Source: Mycosarcoma maydis (taxonomy: Eukaryota; Basidiomycota; Ustilaginomycetes; Ustilaginales). From it: a stretch of DNA of 64,000 nt. Under the pieces are notes generated by a model. The model saw only the letters and a list, made by a program, of their open reading frames with translations. It was not told where the DNA came from and did not search any database. Below, piece by piece: positions 30,100-39,888 of this stretch. The stretch covers positions 434,001 through 498,000 of the forward strand of contig NC_026494.1 of NCBI RefSeq assembly GCF_000328475.2, in the 5' to 3' direction. Made by a program: the position numbers and the translations under genes. The stretch's first letter is position 1. Every line of letters begins with the position of its first letter.

Positions 30100-30827
30100 C
30101 TTGACGAGTATGTGTGTTGTGAGGAGGACGGGGGACGTTGGTGGTGGGTGGTGTGGCGAGTGATGATGACCACCAAACTTGTCGATGCCCTCCAACAGGC
30201 CAACGCTCTAACGCTGCTGCACAGTAGCTGATTCCCACCGCTCACAACCCGCCTCTCTAATTCACCCTTCTCGTTCAGTCTCTAGCTCGTCAAGCCGAGC
30301 AGCTCAACACAACACCACAACGCTTCCTTGACTTCTTCTTGTCTTCCAGAATGTCACGCCTGCGGAGCCACTATTACTTGAAAACGCCTAAGATCGCTGC
30401 CTGTTCCCATACTTCTTTAACCGGAAATTGATTGGGGATCCAATTTCGTATTCAAACTACAACTCAATTCGTCAATACACATGCCCAACCAAGGGCACGT
30501 GACGTATCAGAAAACGCGGCCGAGCTAAAAGACCTAACAATTTGATTTCCAACTTCAAAATTTCATCACCGATCTGCGCCCAACCCAAAGATCCCCGATT
30601 GTGGTCTTGGCAACAAGCTCCTCTGCTCGTTTTTGGCCCATACTCGTGACTTGTGCATGACAGAAGATTTGGCCCGTACGGCGATGGAAGAGCACCACAA
30701 ACATATGCAAACAGTAAAAGCGTTGTACAGGTTGCTGGTATCTGTCATCATGCTAACGAGATCCAAGGTGGATGACATGGACCAGATCAATTGGCAAAGC
30801 GATTGAGGTTCGTTTTGAACGCAATCT
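30100..30827. other. Intergenic region upstream of RPL26
   Basis: 728 bp between KEI1 (3' end) and RPL26 (5' end), both minus. Pyrimidine/A-rich near 30290-30350. No heptamer array. Nothing else recognised. Confidence 0.55.
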
Positions 30828-31751
30828 TTACACCGCCAGGCGATCAATAACAGCTCTCGCTCCACCTGGGGTAGCGTTACCGGAGGATGTCGTGGCTGCC
30901 GGTATTGAGCCGCTTCCTTTCGCACTACTCGCACTGCCCGCACCGTTGCGCTTTGCTGCTTTGTTGCCCTCTGTTTCGGCATCATCGTCGCTCCAGGTCT
31001 CCAACTCTTCCTCTTCGACTACGGGGTGGTAGCGGTACTCGGAGCGTCCTCCGCCACCGCCGCCGCTGGAGCGTGCACCTACCGGGTGAGCAGACGCCTT
31101 GGACAGCGGCAACGTGCGGTAGGTGCCGTGGCGAAGATGCAGAGCATACGAGTACAGAACCAACGCGAAATAGATCTTGACCAACCAACCCAGCGTCAGA
31201 ACCGCCGCCGAAAAGTCCTTTTCCTCCTTCCAAATGCGTTCGGCGCTCATCTTGCGCTGTCCAGGCGTCAATTGATCGTGATGAAGTTTTTGCATCTCTT
31301 CCGGCGTCCTGTACTGTGCTTCGATGGTTTCAATGAGGTCCATGAGACCCGTCTGGTGCGAAGACTGCGTCGTGGTAGGTTGGCCATCGTGCGGGGTAAA
31401 GTAGAACCAGTTGAACGTGAAGAGAAGCGTCCAAAACGTCGAGATCATGTGATCAAGCGTGAAGAGATGTGCGTAGGTGAGCGCATGCTGCGCATCTTCA
31501 TCCGAGATGCCCTTGAGTCCCCAGAGGAAGACCACGATGGTTGCGATCGAATAAAGGTACAGAGCCACCTGGGCGAAGGTGCCTCCCTGAAAGACGGCAA
31601 GGATGCCGTATATGCCGGCCGTTTTGTTGAAAAGAGCGAACAGCGTCAATATGGAGGCACCAATCTTGAGGTCCATAAACCCAAGGAACGAGGTGATGTT
31701 GCGGTGAAACGACGGCAAGTTCGGCAGCCGCAAGTATAGGCGTGATGACAT
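30828..31751 (-). CDS. KEI1: Inositol phosphorylceramide synthase regulatory subunit Kei1
   Basis: 307 residues. The segment FLGFMDLKIGASILTLFALFNKTAGIYGILAV (given as two overlapping parts: FLGFMDLKIGASILTLFALF and NKTAGIYGILAVF) is the Kei1 family signature. Further hydrophobic helices follow (LYLYSIATIVVFLWGL, STFWTLLFTFNWFYF, AAVLTLGWLVKIYFALVLYSYAL), so four membrane spans are expected. Kei1 partners Aur1 in the Golgi to make inositol phosphorylceramide. The C-terminal 90 residues are cytosol-like and low complexity: a Gly run, YHPVVEEEELE, then Ala/Ser/Gly. Yeast Kei1 is cleaved by Kex2; a dibasic candidate here is not obvious. Divergent from YVC1. Confidence 0.9.
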   Translation of the reverse strand: MSSRLYLRLPNLPSFHRNITSFLGFMDLKIGASILTLFALFNKTAGIYGILAVFQGGTFAQVALYLYSIATIVVFLWGLKGISDEDAQHALTYAHLFTLDHMISTFWTLLFTFNWFYFTPHDGQPTTTQSSHQTGLMDLIETIEAQYRTPEEMQKLHHDQLTPGQRKMSAERIWKEEKDFSAAVLTLGWLVKIYFALVLYSYALHLRHGTYRTLPLSKASAHPVGARSSGGGGGGRSEYRYHPVVEEEELETWSDDDAETEGNKAAKRNGAGSASSAKGSGSIPAATTSSGNATPGGARAVIDRLAV

Positions 31752-32692
31752 GGTTGCGAGAGAGCGCGTGACGGATGAATCGCCGACGGAGATTCTTCGA
31801 TGTGTTGCTCAGCTGTTCTGAATCTTGCGTTGCGCAATTGGAAGGATCGACGACTGTTATTGTCTAGCTTGGTGACGGGCGAGTAGACGATGCCGCCAAG
31901 AACGGAAGGAGAACAATGAAGCCGTAAGCGATATTTGCTATCGATAGAGCATGGCCTTGTGACTTGCAGATTCAGGACGATTTGCGGAAACCGTAAGACC
32001 GAGGCTCACTGGCTACCAGCAAGCAGGATAGAGGAAACTGCAAATGTCGAAAGTTGATCCGACCACGAAGAGGAGAGAGAGAGAGAGTCTAAGTGAGACA
32101 AGGCGCGTGCGTGTCTTTGAGATTTCGGGTAACGGAACCCTGAGTCGTGAGTGTCAGACTCGGACGTTGGGAAGGTGTGTTGCAGAACCAACGAGGCAGC
32201 ACAGAAAAGAGCGACGAGCGTTGTTGTTGTATATCACTCACGACTCTCTGACTAACTCACTCTGAAAATTGAAACAACACGCCAAGTCAAACTTGAAAGC
32301 GCGACTCACGAGTGGAGGAGAATTCAAACATTCAAGTTAAGTCATGAGTTACGCACAGCACAGTCACAAGTGATAGTCACACAGAGCGAGCGTGGACCAT
32401 GGACAGAACAACAACACATGATGCCAAAATGACAGCGACCTGCATCACCCACAGCGCACTCACGACTCTTCTTCTTGCACAGACACGACCATTCGCGATT
32501 CCGTTGAACCAGCTAAACTATCGACCCGCTTACGATCAGAGTCATGCAGCTATTGCTCATCCCAGAGGCGCTATGAGCCTCACCTCCTGCCTCGTCCCAT
32601 TCGCCGTCTCGCTCGCATCAAGGATCGTGCGTGACCAAAACCAAAACACCTTCACTTTCGCTGGCTTGGTTGTCTAGTATACGATAGATATC
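31752..32692. other. Divergent promoter region KEI1 / YVC1
   Basis: 941 bp with no supported gene. Contains GA-rich sequence (32071-32088), scattered TCGTGA-type words (32143-32160, 32233-32250, 32304-32320) but no perfect array. Several short ORFs are not credible. Confidence 0.6.
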
Positions 32693-35542
32693 ATGTCCAA
32701 AGCCGTTTCGCAGCGGGCGTCTGCCAACTCGCTTCACAGCCGTCAGCAGCAGCACAAGAGGCACGTATCGCTTCGCAATCTACCAGACCAACCAGGCCCA
32801 GATGACCATATTCCACCGGCACTTGCCCTAGATGCACCGTCACCTGGCGATTCTGCTTTCTCCTTCAGCTCGACCGAACAGCATCTAGGCGTGGGGCCTT
32901 CCAGCAGCCACCATGCGTCTCACGCGTCACACAGGCATGCTTTTCCTGGAACAGCTCCAACCACTAGCCGCACTGGCAGTCACATTCGTCGTCCAACCGA
33001 AGCAGATGCACAAGAGATCGACCGTCTGCTCGAATCAGAAGGTGAAGATGGCGTCAACCTCATCAAGGTTGTCGAGCGGCAGGACGTATTCCACCTCATT
33101 CACGAAATTCGTTCAGACCTTCGCAAAACCATCGACACGCATCTCAGCTGGGAGGAGCTCACCTCGGTCGATCTTAACTTCTCGCTCGTACGCCCACTAG
33201 CTATCAAGTACAGCAACTTTCGGTCGATAGCCATCCTTTACTGTCTCATGCTGAATCGCATCTACTTTCAGCGTGAAGCGACGCGCGATCTTGCCTTTCA
33301 ATCGGTCAACAACACCCGCTCAACGTTGTGCGAACTACTGGCCATGAAGCTGCTTCGCACCTTTTCCAATGACGGCCTTGAACTCGTCACTTCGCTCACA
33401 GCCAGTTTTCATCCGCTAGCCGGTACTACGTACAAAGAGCTGAAAGAGATGCAGCTTTCGTCGTCGTTTATTGACTTGGACGATATTACCAAGCACGGCC
33501 TTGCTGCCAAGCAGTACTCGAACACGCTCGAATTGGCGATCGCTTCGTCTGCCAAACGCTTCATCTCGACTCCGCTCTGTCAGCGCTGTATCGACGGTAT
33601 CTGGCACGGAAAAGTCGTACTCTCACCCATGCAGGCTTCGCACGCGATTCTCAACGATAGCTACAAGAAGCGTCCGCTCAGCATCTACGATCCCACCAAG
33701 GCACCTCTGCTCAATCACTTGCGTCTCCGTGTGCCTTCGATTCGCAGCAAGCTCGAATTTACCACCTTTGTCGTCATCCTCATTCTCTACGTTGCTGCCC
33801 TGGCACAGAAGGGCAGCCCAACGTGGACCGTACAGGAGACACTCTTCTCGATCTGGCTGTTTGGCTTTGCCGTTGACGAACTGGCACAGCTGCAGGAGCG
33901 TGGCTTGTCGCACTACCTTGGTACGCTCTACAATCTTATCGATGCCATGTTCTGCATCATCGGATTCTTCTGGTTTGGCCTCCGAATTTCGGCTCTTCAT
34001 CACGGTCTGCCGCAACGAAGCGATCTCAGCTTTGACTGCCTGGCGTTGGGAGCAGTGCTGCTCTGCCCTCGAGTGGCAAGCTCGTTGGTGCAGGACAATG
34101 TAGTGCTCCTCAGTCTCAAAGCCATGCTGTCCGATTTTGCTTTTTTCACTGTTCTCGCCATGATCTGCTTTTCCGGCTTTGCCTATGCTTTTTACTCACT
34201 AGCGTCGGAAGAGCGTTGGACCTTTAAAGCTGTTCTCTGGCTAATGCTCAAAGTATGGTTCGGAAGCTCCTATCTTGGATTCGACGAAGCACAAAGTTTC
34301 TCCCTGACTTTTGGTCCGCCACTCATGATCATCTACACCATCATGAGCAACACCTTGCTTCTGACCGTCCTCATCTCGTTGCTCAGTAACACGTTCCAGG
34401 TCGTAGCAATGAACGCCAACGAAGAAGCCATGTTTCAATTTGCTGTCAAGACCATGTCCGGCATTACTACGGATGCCATCTTTTCTTATCAGCCGCCGCT
34501 CAATCTGCTAGCGGTGGCGATCGTCATGCCGCTCAGCTTCCTTGTCTCGCCGCGATGGCTTCACAAGATCAACGTGTTTCTGATCAGGTCGACGAGCTTC
34601 CACGTGCTGTTGATCATCCACTTTGCCGAGTTGAACGTGTTTGGACATGGAATCAGCTTGACGGCGGAAAAGGGGAGGGGTCTGTTGGGCAAGCTGGGTA
34701 TCTGGGGTTCGGGATTGGATGGGGCTAGTGCGGATGTCATTGAGGCCGCGTTTGATTATACGCCGCTGGAGGATAAGGACGACTGGCAGGCAGAGAGTGC
34801 TTCGGGTGACGAGGCGGACGCTGAGCTCGAGGAGGACGCAGAGCACGAGCATGTGGACAGCAAGACAAAGCGAGCAAGAGGTGGGCAGGAGGAGGGTAGC
34901 TGGCAGGAGGCGGCTGCCAAGCATCTCGAGCACGACTTGACGCACGGGTCTCCACCCTTGCGATCCTCCGCGACCGCTTCTAAAGAGCCACCGCCGCCGC
35001 ATCAGCCGACTTTGGAGGACACGCGATCAACGCAAGATGCACTGCCTCGCACTCATACCCAATCCTCGATCGCCAATAGTGTCAGCTCGCGGCGTGCGCG
35101 CGAAGCACCGGTCAATCGATCGGTTCACCTCTTACGACACGCACCCGAGCCCGAACCCGAACCTCGTGGACTCGGCTCGCTCAGCTCGCCTCTGGCGAAA
35201 CTGTTCGGTGCTATCGACCCAAGCAACTATGAACGCGATATTCCACGACGTTCCGCCTCGAGACGTCGAGTTGAAGACGCGCGTTCACGAGAATCCAGTC
35301 CAACGCGTCGCCCCACCAGGATGCTGAAACGCTCCGAGTCCACCACCACCGCTGGAGCGTCCGGACTCGCTGCTATCGGCGAACGCAATACATCCGCTGA
35401 TAACGCCGAGATGGCTTTCAGTAGCAAGGACAGTGTCGAGGATGAGCTCCGTGATGTGGCGAGGAGGGTGCAGGACATGGAGGCCAGAGCCAAGAGGATC
35501 GAAGATCTGCTCCTGCAGCTGCTGGAAAAGCAAACGAAGTGA
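32693..35542 (+). CDS. YVC1: Vacuolar TRP-type calcium channel (Yvc1/TRPY)
   Basis: 949 residues. The cytosolic N-terminal domain (about 100-350) carries family blocks such as LIKVVERQDVFHLIHEIR and LVRPLAIKYSNFRSIAILYC. Membrane segments follow between about 355 and 650: FVVILILYVAALA, the FTVLAMICFSGFAYAFYSLA helix, a pore loop around KVWFGSSYLGFDEA (about 519-532) and the inner helix NTLLLTVLISLLSNTFQVV. The tail holds an acidic patch (EADAELEEDAEHEH) and a C-terminal coiled coil (about 905-947). Yvc1 releases vacuolar calcium in response to stretch, osmotic shock or calcium; acidic C-terminal residues are important in yeast. A heptamer array begins two bases after the stop codon. Confidence 0.95.
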   Translation: MSKAVSQRASANSLHSRQQQHKRHVSLRNLPDQPGPDDHIPPALALDAPSPGDSAFSFSSTEQHLGVGPSSSHHASHASHRHAFPGTAPTTSRTGSHIRRPTEADAQEIDRLLESEGEDGVNLIKVVERQDVFHLIHEIRSDLRKTIDTHLSWEELTSVDLNFSLVRPLAIKYSNFRSIAILYCLMLNRIYFQREATRDLAFQSVNNTRSTLCELLAMKLLRTFSNDGLELVTSLTASFHPLAGTTYKELKEMQLSSSFIDLDDITKHGLAAKQYSNTLELAIASSAKRFISTPLCQRCIDGIWHGKVVLSPMQASHAILNDSYKKRPLSIYDPTKAPLLNHLRLRVPSIRSKLEFTTFVVILILYVAALAQKGSPTWTVQETLFSIWLFGFAVDELAQLQERGLSHYLGTLYNLIDAMFCIIGFFWFGLRISALHHGLPQRSDLSFDCLALGAVLLCPRVASSLVQDNVVLLSLKAMLSDFAFFTVLAMICFSGFAYAFYSLASEERWTFKAVLWLMLKVWFGSSYLGFDEAQSFSLTFGPPLMIIYTIMSNTLLLTVLISLLSNTFQVVAMNANEEAMFQFAVKTMSGITTDAIFSYQPPLNLLAVAIVMPLSFLVSPRWLHKINVFLIRSTSFHVLLIIHFAELNVFGHGISLTAEKGRGLLGKLGIWGSGLDGASADVIEAAFDYTPLEDKDDWQAESASGDEADAELEEDAEHEHVDSKTKRARGGQEEGSWQEAAAKHLEHDLTHGSPPLRSSATASKEPPPPHQPTLEDTRSTQDALPRTHTQSSIANSVSSRRAREAPVNRSVHLLRHAPEPEPEPRGLGSLSSPLAKLFGAIDPSNYERDIPRRSASRRRVEDARSRESSPTRRPTRMLKRSESTTTAGASGLAAIGERNTSADNAEMAFSSKDSVEDELRDVARRVQDMEARAKRIEDLLLQLLEKQTK

Positions 35543-35543
35543 C

Positions 35544-35564
35544 ATTCGTGATTCGTGATTCGTG
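35544..35564 (+). repeat. (ATTCGTG)x3 array abutting the YVC1 stop codon
   Basis: Three perfect heptamers start at 35544, one base after the TGA stop (35540-35542). They must be in the YVC1 3' UTR. Confidence 0.95.
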
Positions 35565-35826
35565 ATTTCCTGTTTGGTTTCCTTTACGCTAAACTTTAGA
35601 TCTCAACTTTAGATTCAACTTTAGATGCTTGTAGATGTGATGTTTATCTCTACACCCTACACATATGACTGCAACACATATCACACACCATGCCGACGAG
35701 ATGCACCTTTTATCACAAGTTCTGAGGTGTCACAGATCAAGCGAGATGGGTTATAAAGCATCGTGAACAACTTGAAGTGTTTAGTAGTGTATATATGTGA
35801 TATAGACGACCTTGTATCATATCGAA

Positions 35827-35946
35827 GGCGCTTTGGCGGAGTGGTTATCGCGTGGCACTAGAACTCATTTAAGCTCTAGAGTATCCTCTACTCAACAATA
35901 TATGCCATTCCCTCTGGGAGCATAGGTTCAAATCCTGTAGGCGTCG
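35827..35946 (+). tRNA. tRNA-Ser(AGA) with 38-nt intron
   Basis: Acceptor GGCGCTT pairs with AGGCGTC (two G-U), discriminator G. The D arm is TGGCGGAGTGGTTATCGCG. The anticodon stem TGGCA (35853-35857) pairs perfectly with TGCCA (35903-35907). The loop is C-T-AGA-A before the intron (anticodon 35860-35862) and A38 after it. Intron 35864-35901 begins after position 37 and contains CTCTAG that can pair with the anticodon loop, as usual for pre-tRNA introns. A long variable arm (TTCCCTCTGGGAGC) marks a class II tRNA, consistent with Ser. The B box is GGTTCAAATCC (35925-35935). Confidence 0.93.
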
Positions 35947-35953
35947 TTTTTTT
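35947..35953 (+). terminator. Pol III terminator (T7) of tRNA-Ser
   Basis: Seven T directly after the discriminator base of the tRNA. Confidence 0.85.
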
Positions 35954-36278
35954 GCAAATCTATCAAAGCTTTTTAAGAGGCTGCAATCAGGCTCATTTGC
36001 TTTGCCATGCTTGTCATCAGATCGAGTCGAGAGTAACTTAATGCGGAACGAAGTGCGGATTCGGAATAGTTATCGCTCGTCGAATCTGTGAATTTCGAGC
36101 ATGGTCGAAAATCTTTTGAGATGAGGGTTGGACCCTCGTCAGACACACAGTCGTTGTGGCTGCATCAACATCACAACACCCCACAATCTTGTCCTGCTCA
36201 TGGGACCACCTCGATGACTATCCATTCTCTTTGCAATGAGAAGGCAAACACTTACAGATAAACATGGCATCTGGCACC

Positions 36279-36295
36279 GGGGGGGGGGGGGGGGG
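36279..36295. repeat. G17 homopolymer
   Basis: Seventeen consecutive G between the tRNA-Ser gene and the end of the small unknown gene; its length may be inexact. Confidence 0.93.
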
Positions 36296-36469
36296 CGCTT
36301 TGGTGTGTTGGTTGCTGTTGGGACATGTAGACTAAATCACGAATGGCAGAGGAAGGGTATACTGGGGCTGCTACTGGTACATAGAGGCTGAACGACGGGA
36401 GAGGGGTTGGGAGGAAAGGATTCAAGAAGATGGGGTAACAGAAGCTGATTCGCACTTTGGCGCTTGCTG

Positions 36470-36499
36470 CTACTGCTACTGCTACTGCTACTGCTACTG
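36470..36499 (-). repeat. (CAGTAG)x5 repeat spanning a stop codon
   Basis: On the minus strand five CAGTAG units. The first CAG is the last sense codon (Gln) and the first TAG the stop of the gene at 36494-37081, so the 3' UTR continues as in-frame CAG-TAG alternation. Confidence 0.93.
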
Positions 36500-37081
36500 A
36501 TGCACATACTCGTTCTGAGCATGCGAAGGCGCGCCGGCCGAATTGAGAGCGTCGAGCTGAGCGAGATGATCGGCCAAATCGTCCAATGGCGTCCTCTCGT
36601 GCTGCAGCTGGCGTTGTTCGCTCTGCTGTTGATTGGTCTCTGCTTTCGAATCCAGCACACGACTCGCTGCGGGTTCGGGTCTGCTGCTGGTTGTTGGCAG
36701 CAGCACAGCACCATGCCATCCAGGCGCAACCTTCCTCAGGATATCTCTCTGCCTATCCTGCTTTTCTCTCTCCCTGTTCTCCAGATACTGCTTGTGCTTG
36801 GCAAGCAGCTGATCGACCGTGGCTGAACTCGGTGTATTTGCATCCAAGACGTACGATTCGAGGCTGAACGGGTAGACAAAGTAGGCCGAAATGTCGGCGG
36901 GTAGAGGATGCAGGTCCGGTGGAAGCTTGACTGGCTTGGGCAAGGAAAGGGAGGGAGACTTGATGAGCGGCACGCGCGAGGCGAGCGCGTAGAGCTGGTT
37001 CTTCGAGGTCAATGTGGTGGCAGTGGCAGGAGAAGATGCCGACACGGATGGCTGGATGTTGGCTGAAGAGGATGTCGACAT
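36494..37081 (-). CDS. Small conserved-looking protein of unknown function
   Basis: 195 residues from ATG 37081. N-terminal 25 residues Ser/Thr/Ala-rich. The centre has LPPDLHPLPADISAYFVYPF then SLESYVLDANT, a compact hydrophobic-aromatic block that I expect to be the conserved core. A charged helix follows (LLAKHKQYLENREREKQDRQR), then APGWHGAVLLP and a Gln-rich, acidic helical tail (LDDLADHLAQLDAL). No catalytic motif, signal peptide or membrane segment. I do not recognise a named family. The gene ends inside a CAGTAG repeat. Confidence 0.7.
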   Translation of the reverse strand: MSTSSSANIQPSVSASSPATATTLTSKNQLYALASRVPLIKSPSLSLPKPVKLPPDLHPLPADISAYFVYPFSLESYVLDANTPSSATVDQLLAKHKQYLENREREKQDRQRDILRKVAPGWHGAVLLPTTSSRPEPAASRVLDSKAETNQQQSEQRQLQHERTPLDDLADHLAQLDALNSAGAPSHAQNEYVHQ

Positions 37082-38253
37082 TGTGAATTCGAGTGGTGTG
37101 AGCCGATGCTGCGTTTGAATGGACGCGATTCGCCGTTGATCAGAGGTGAATGCGCTGGCTTGGCTTTGGCTCAGTGCCTGCTAGACGCAAAGAGCAAGAC
37201 GTCGAACAGAGATGAAAGTAGAACCAAGCCAATCGTGAATGTAAGCGACGATATCAAATCGCAAGACAGCTTGAAATGCTGGGCACGGACCCTTACCAAC
37301 TGAGCTGTACCTGCTAAGTCACGAGTGGACGTGCGAATCGTTGCGTGTTCACAGTCACGAGTCACACTCACGACTGAGTCACGAGTGTGAGTCGTGAGTT
37401 GCCGTTTGATGATTCACAACAGTCACAGAGTGAGTCGTGAGTGACAATCGTGAATCGTGAATTCACATTTGTGATTGTGATTCGTGATTCGTAATTGTGA
37501 GACTCACAACCGTGACTTGTGACTGTCCGAGCCGCCACGAGGCGGGCCAACTGAGAGATTCCCAATCACGAATCTCGAATCGTGAAATTCAAGCGCGGCG
37601 ATTTGAAGAGCGCGTGATCCAGCGACCAAACATCCCGAAGCTTCTCTCGTGTCTTAACGCTCCACGTTCAGTCACGAGTCTCACAGTCTTGGGGAAAACA
37701 GCGGCAATCACGAATCACGAATCACAAAACGTGATTTGACGGCTCTCTCAACTTGACGTCTTCCAGCACATTCAAGCGTCTCATCTTCTTGCACCACCAC
37801 AGCTCGCATCACGATCGCTCCATCTCACTCGTCCACTTGGCATGCTTCGTTAGCATCCTTTTCGCCATTTTTAGCTCTATCGATCTTCGCCACCCACGAG
37901 AGCAGGAACGACTGCGGCGATCATCGAATCTGCTCTGCTTGAGCGAGCTTCCAGCGTCTGGGTTCTCTTTCATCGATCCAATGGAGCTTATTAGCTGCTG
38001 ATAAGGAGACATGCAGTCAGACGCAGGGCCATCACGCGCAATCGCGCCGTCAGCATCCACAGCGACAAAGCGACCAGACAAGCGCCTTGCTCGGTCTGCA
38101 ACGCCAGCAGAAGAGCACGACCAAACATTTTTCGCATTCAATATTATCAACCAGGCTGAATCGTCGATCCAACAGCGCACATCGAGCCAATCCTCTCCCA
38201 CCACTTCCAAGCATCCCGCCCTTGCACGTTCTAGTAGACCGTTGCGCTCAATA
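37082..38253. other. Divergent intergenic region dense in TCGTGA heptamers
   Basis: About 25 words of the TCGTGA/TCACGA type are packed into 37310-37740, in both orientations and with mixed spacing (for example 37363-37400 and 37436-37495), but no long perfect array. The first 240 bp upstream of the chosen PER1 start also form an in-frame ORF (38011-38253). Confidence 0.65.
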
Positions 38254-39888
38254 ATGACGCTTCTGCTACTAACTCTTGTCGCTGCCCTTCTCCTCTCACC
38301 TACCGCCTTAGCATCCCAAGGTGACCGCTCCCCCGAGTACCGCCTCTGCGTCGACTCTTGCACTGCCGATCTATGTCGAGATGGCGTCGACGACGGCACC
38401 ATGCTTGCCCATCGCTTGCCCTTCATCCTCCGCATCACCAGATGGACGTGCGAAGATGACTGCAAGTACCACTGCACCCATCGCATCACCAATGACGCTG
38501 CAGAACGTGTGCACAAGATTCAACACGATGCTCGCATCGAGGTCGAGCTGCTGGCTCAATCACAGCCACTTTCTGCCTCGGTCAAAGCAGAGCGCATCAA
38601 AGGCATTATCAAATCCAAGCTGGCCGAATTGCGCCCGGTGCAGAAGCAAATGGTGCAGTTCCACGGAAAGTGGGTTTTCATTCGTTTCTTAGGTGCCCAA
38701 GAGCCGCTTTCGGTGCTCTTCAGCTTGCTCAATTTCAAAATCCACTGGAACGCGCTCTTTATGATGCGCAACCAGCTACCAGATGCGTCCCCGCTCAAGC
38801 TGGTCTACATTGTGCATACGCTCATTAGCATGAATGCGTGGTTATGGTCCGCCATTTTTCATACCAGGGATAAGAATTGGACCGAAAAGCTCGACTATTT
38901 TAGCGCCGGCTCGGTGGTCATGTCGGCCTTGTTTTTCAGCGCTGCTCGGCTGTTCAGGCTCGCGCCTGGTAGCAAAAGATTCGTGCTCCTCCGAAGAGTG
39001 TGTATGGCTGCATTGGCGCTTCATGTGCTCTACCTCAGCATTGGGCGCTTCGACTATGCCTACAACATGGCGGCCAACGTGGTGATTGGACTGATCCACA
39101 CGCTGCTCTGGCTCATGTATTCGCTTCGACCGACGACGTTTCCATCGAACCCGCTGGTCGATCGTACAGCCTACTCACGTGCTGCTATGCGCGCTACCAA
39201 GCCCAACCTCTCGGTTCTCTCGACGCCCACACCGCTCAGTAACGGTGCGCAAACCCCGCCCGTGCCCGTCTCGACCAACATCGGTCCTCCCAACTCACAC
39301 ACACGCCGGCGTCGTCGTCTGCAACTCATCCTCGCGCTCATGTCAGCCTCGGTACTATTCGAGCTGCTCGATTTTGCGCCCATCTTGCGCATCCTTGACG
39401 CTCACGCTCTCTGGCATCTCGCCACTGTGCCCATCACCAAGATGTGGTACGACTGGCTGGTCAACGATGCGCAAGAATGCGTCAACACCGGTTGGTGGCT
39501 CTCGGACCGTTCGGCGGGTGTGCAGGGAGGCGAGCTCGCATCGACGTTGGAGCACTTGAGCGAGAAGTTGAAGGGAAGAGCGGCAAGCTTGGCTCAGAAC
39601 ATCGAATTGCATGCTCTCACAACCAAGCTCAATGAGTTGGCGAACAAGGCTGGCTTCAGTGGTAGGGTTGGCGGGCTGAATGGTAAAGTGGGATTCAGCG
39701 GCGTCAATAGCACTAGTGGACTGGGCTTGGAGATGGAAGAACAGCATCAGCACGCTACGAGCAGCGTTGCAAAGGGTGGCTTGTCCGCCACAAGTACGGG
39801 CATCGGGCTGGGATCGTCGTCGCTCACGGATCGCGATGCAGGGCACGGCGCTAGCAGCGGCAGCACAGGCAAGGCCAAGAACTGGTAG
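38254..39888 (+). CDS. PER1: Per1/PGAP3 GPI-lipid remodelling protein
   Basis: 544 residues from ATG 38254, chosen because it starts a clean signal peptide (MTLLLLTLVAALLLSPTALA). Next comes the Cys-rich lumenal domain of Per1: YRLCVDSCTADLC, TRWTCEDDCKYHCTH, and VQFHGKWVFIRFLGAQEPLS. Several membrane segments follow (the NFKIHWNALFMMR, VYIVHTLISMNAWLWSAIFH and DYFSAGSVVM blocks are family signatures, with conserved His/Asp of the CREST hydrolase type). Per1 acts in the ER removing the sn-2 acyl chain of GPI anchors. Unusual are an insert of about 60 residues before the last membrane segments and a Gly/Ser-rich C-terminal tail of about 100. The frame is open upstream to an ATG at 38011 (625 residues). 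Confidence 0.92.
   Translation: MTLLLLTLVAALLLSPTALASQGDRSPEYRLCVDSCTADLCRDGVDDGTMLAHRLPFILRITRWTCEDDCKYHCTHRITNDAAERVHKIQHDARIEVELLAQSQPLSASVKAERIKGIIKSKLAELRPVQKQMVQFHGKWVFIRFLGAQEPLSVLFSLLNFKIHWNALFMMRNQLPDASPLKLVYIVHTLISMNAWLWSAIFHTRDKNWTEKLDYFSAGSVVMSALFFSAARLFRLAPGSKRFVLLRRVCMAALALHVLYLSIGRFDYAYNMAANVVIGLIHTLLWLMYSLRPTTFPSNPLVDRTAYSRAAMRATKPNLSVLSTPTPLSNGAQTPPVPVSTNIGPPNSHTRRRRRLQLILALMSASVLFELLDFAPILRILDAHALWHLATVPITKMWYDWLVNDAQECVNTGWWLSDRSAGVQGGELASTLEHLSEKLKGRAASLAQNIELHALTTKLNELANKAGFSGRVGGLNGKVGFSGVNSTSGLGLEMEEQHQHATSSVAKGGLSATSTGIGLGSSSLTDRDAGHGASSGSTGKAKNW

Larger units (their letters stand above)
35543..36493. other. Intergenic region with tRNA-Ser, G17 tract and no protein gene
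   Basis: Contains the heptamer array, AT-rich sequence with TATATA (about 35791-35800), the tRNA-Ser gene, then about 550 bp with a G17 homopolymer (36279-36295) and the start of a CTACTG repeat. No coding evidence. Confidence 0.6.
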
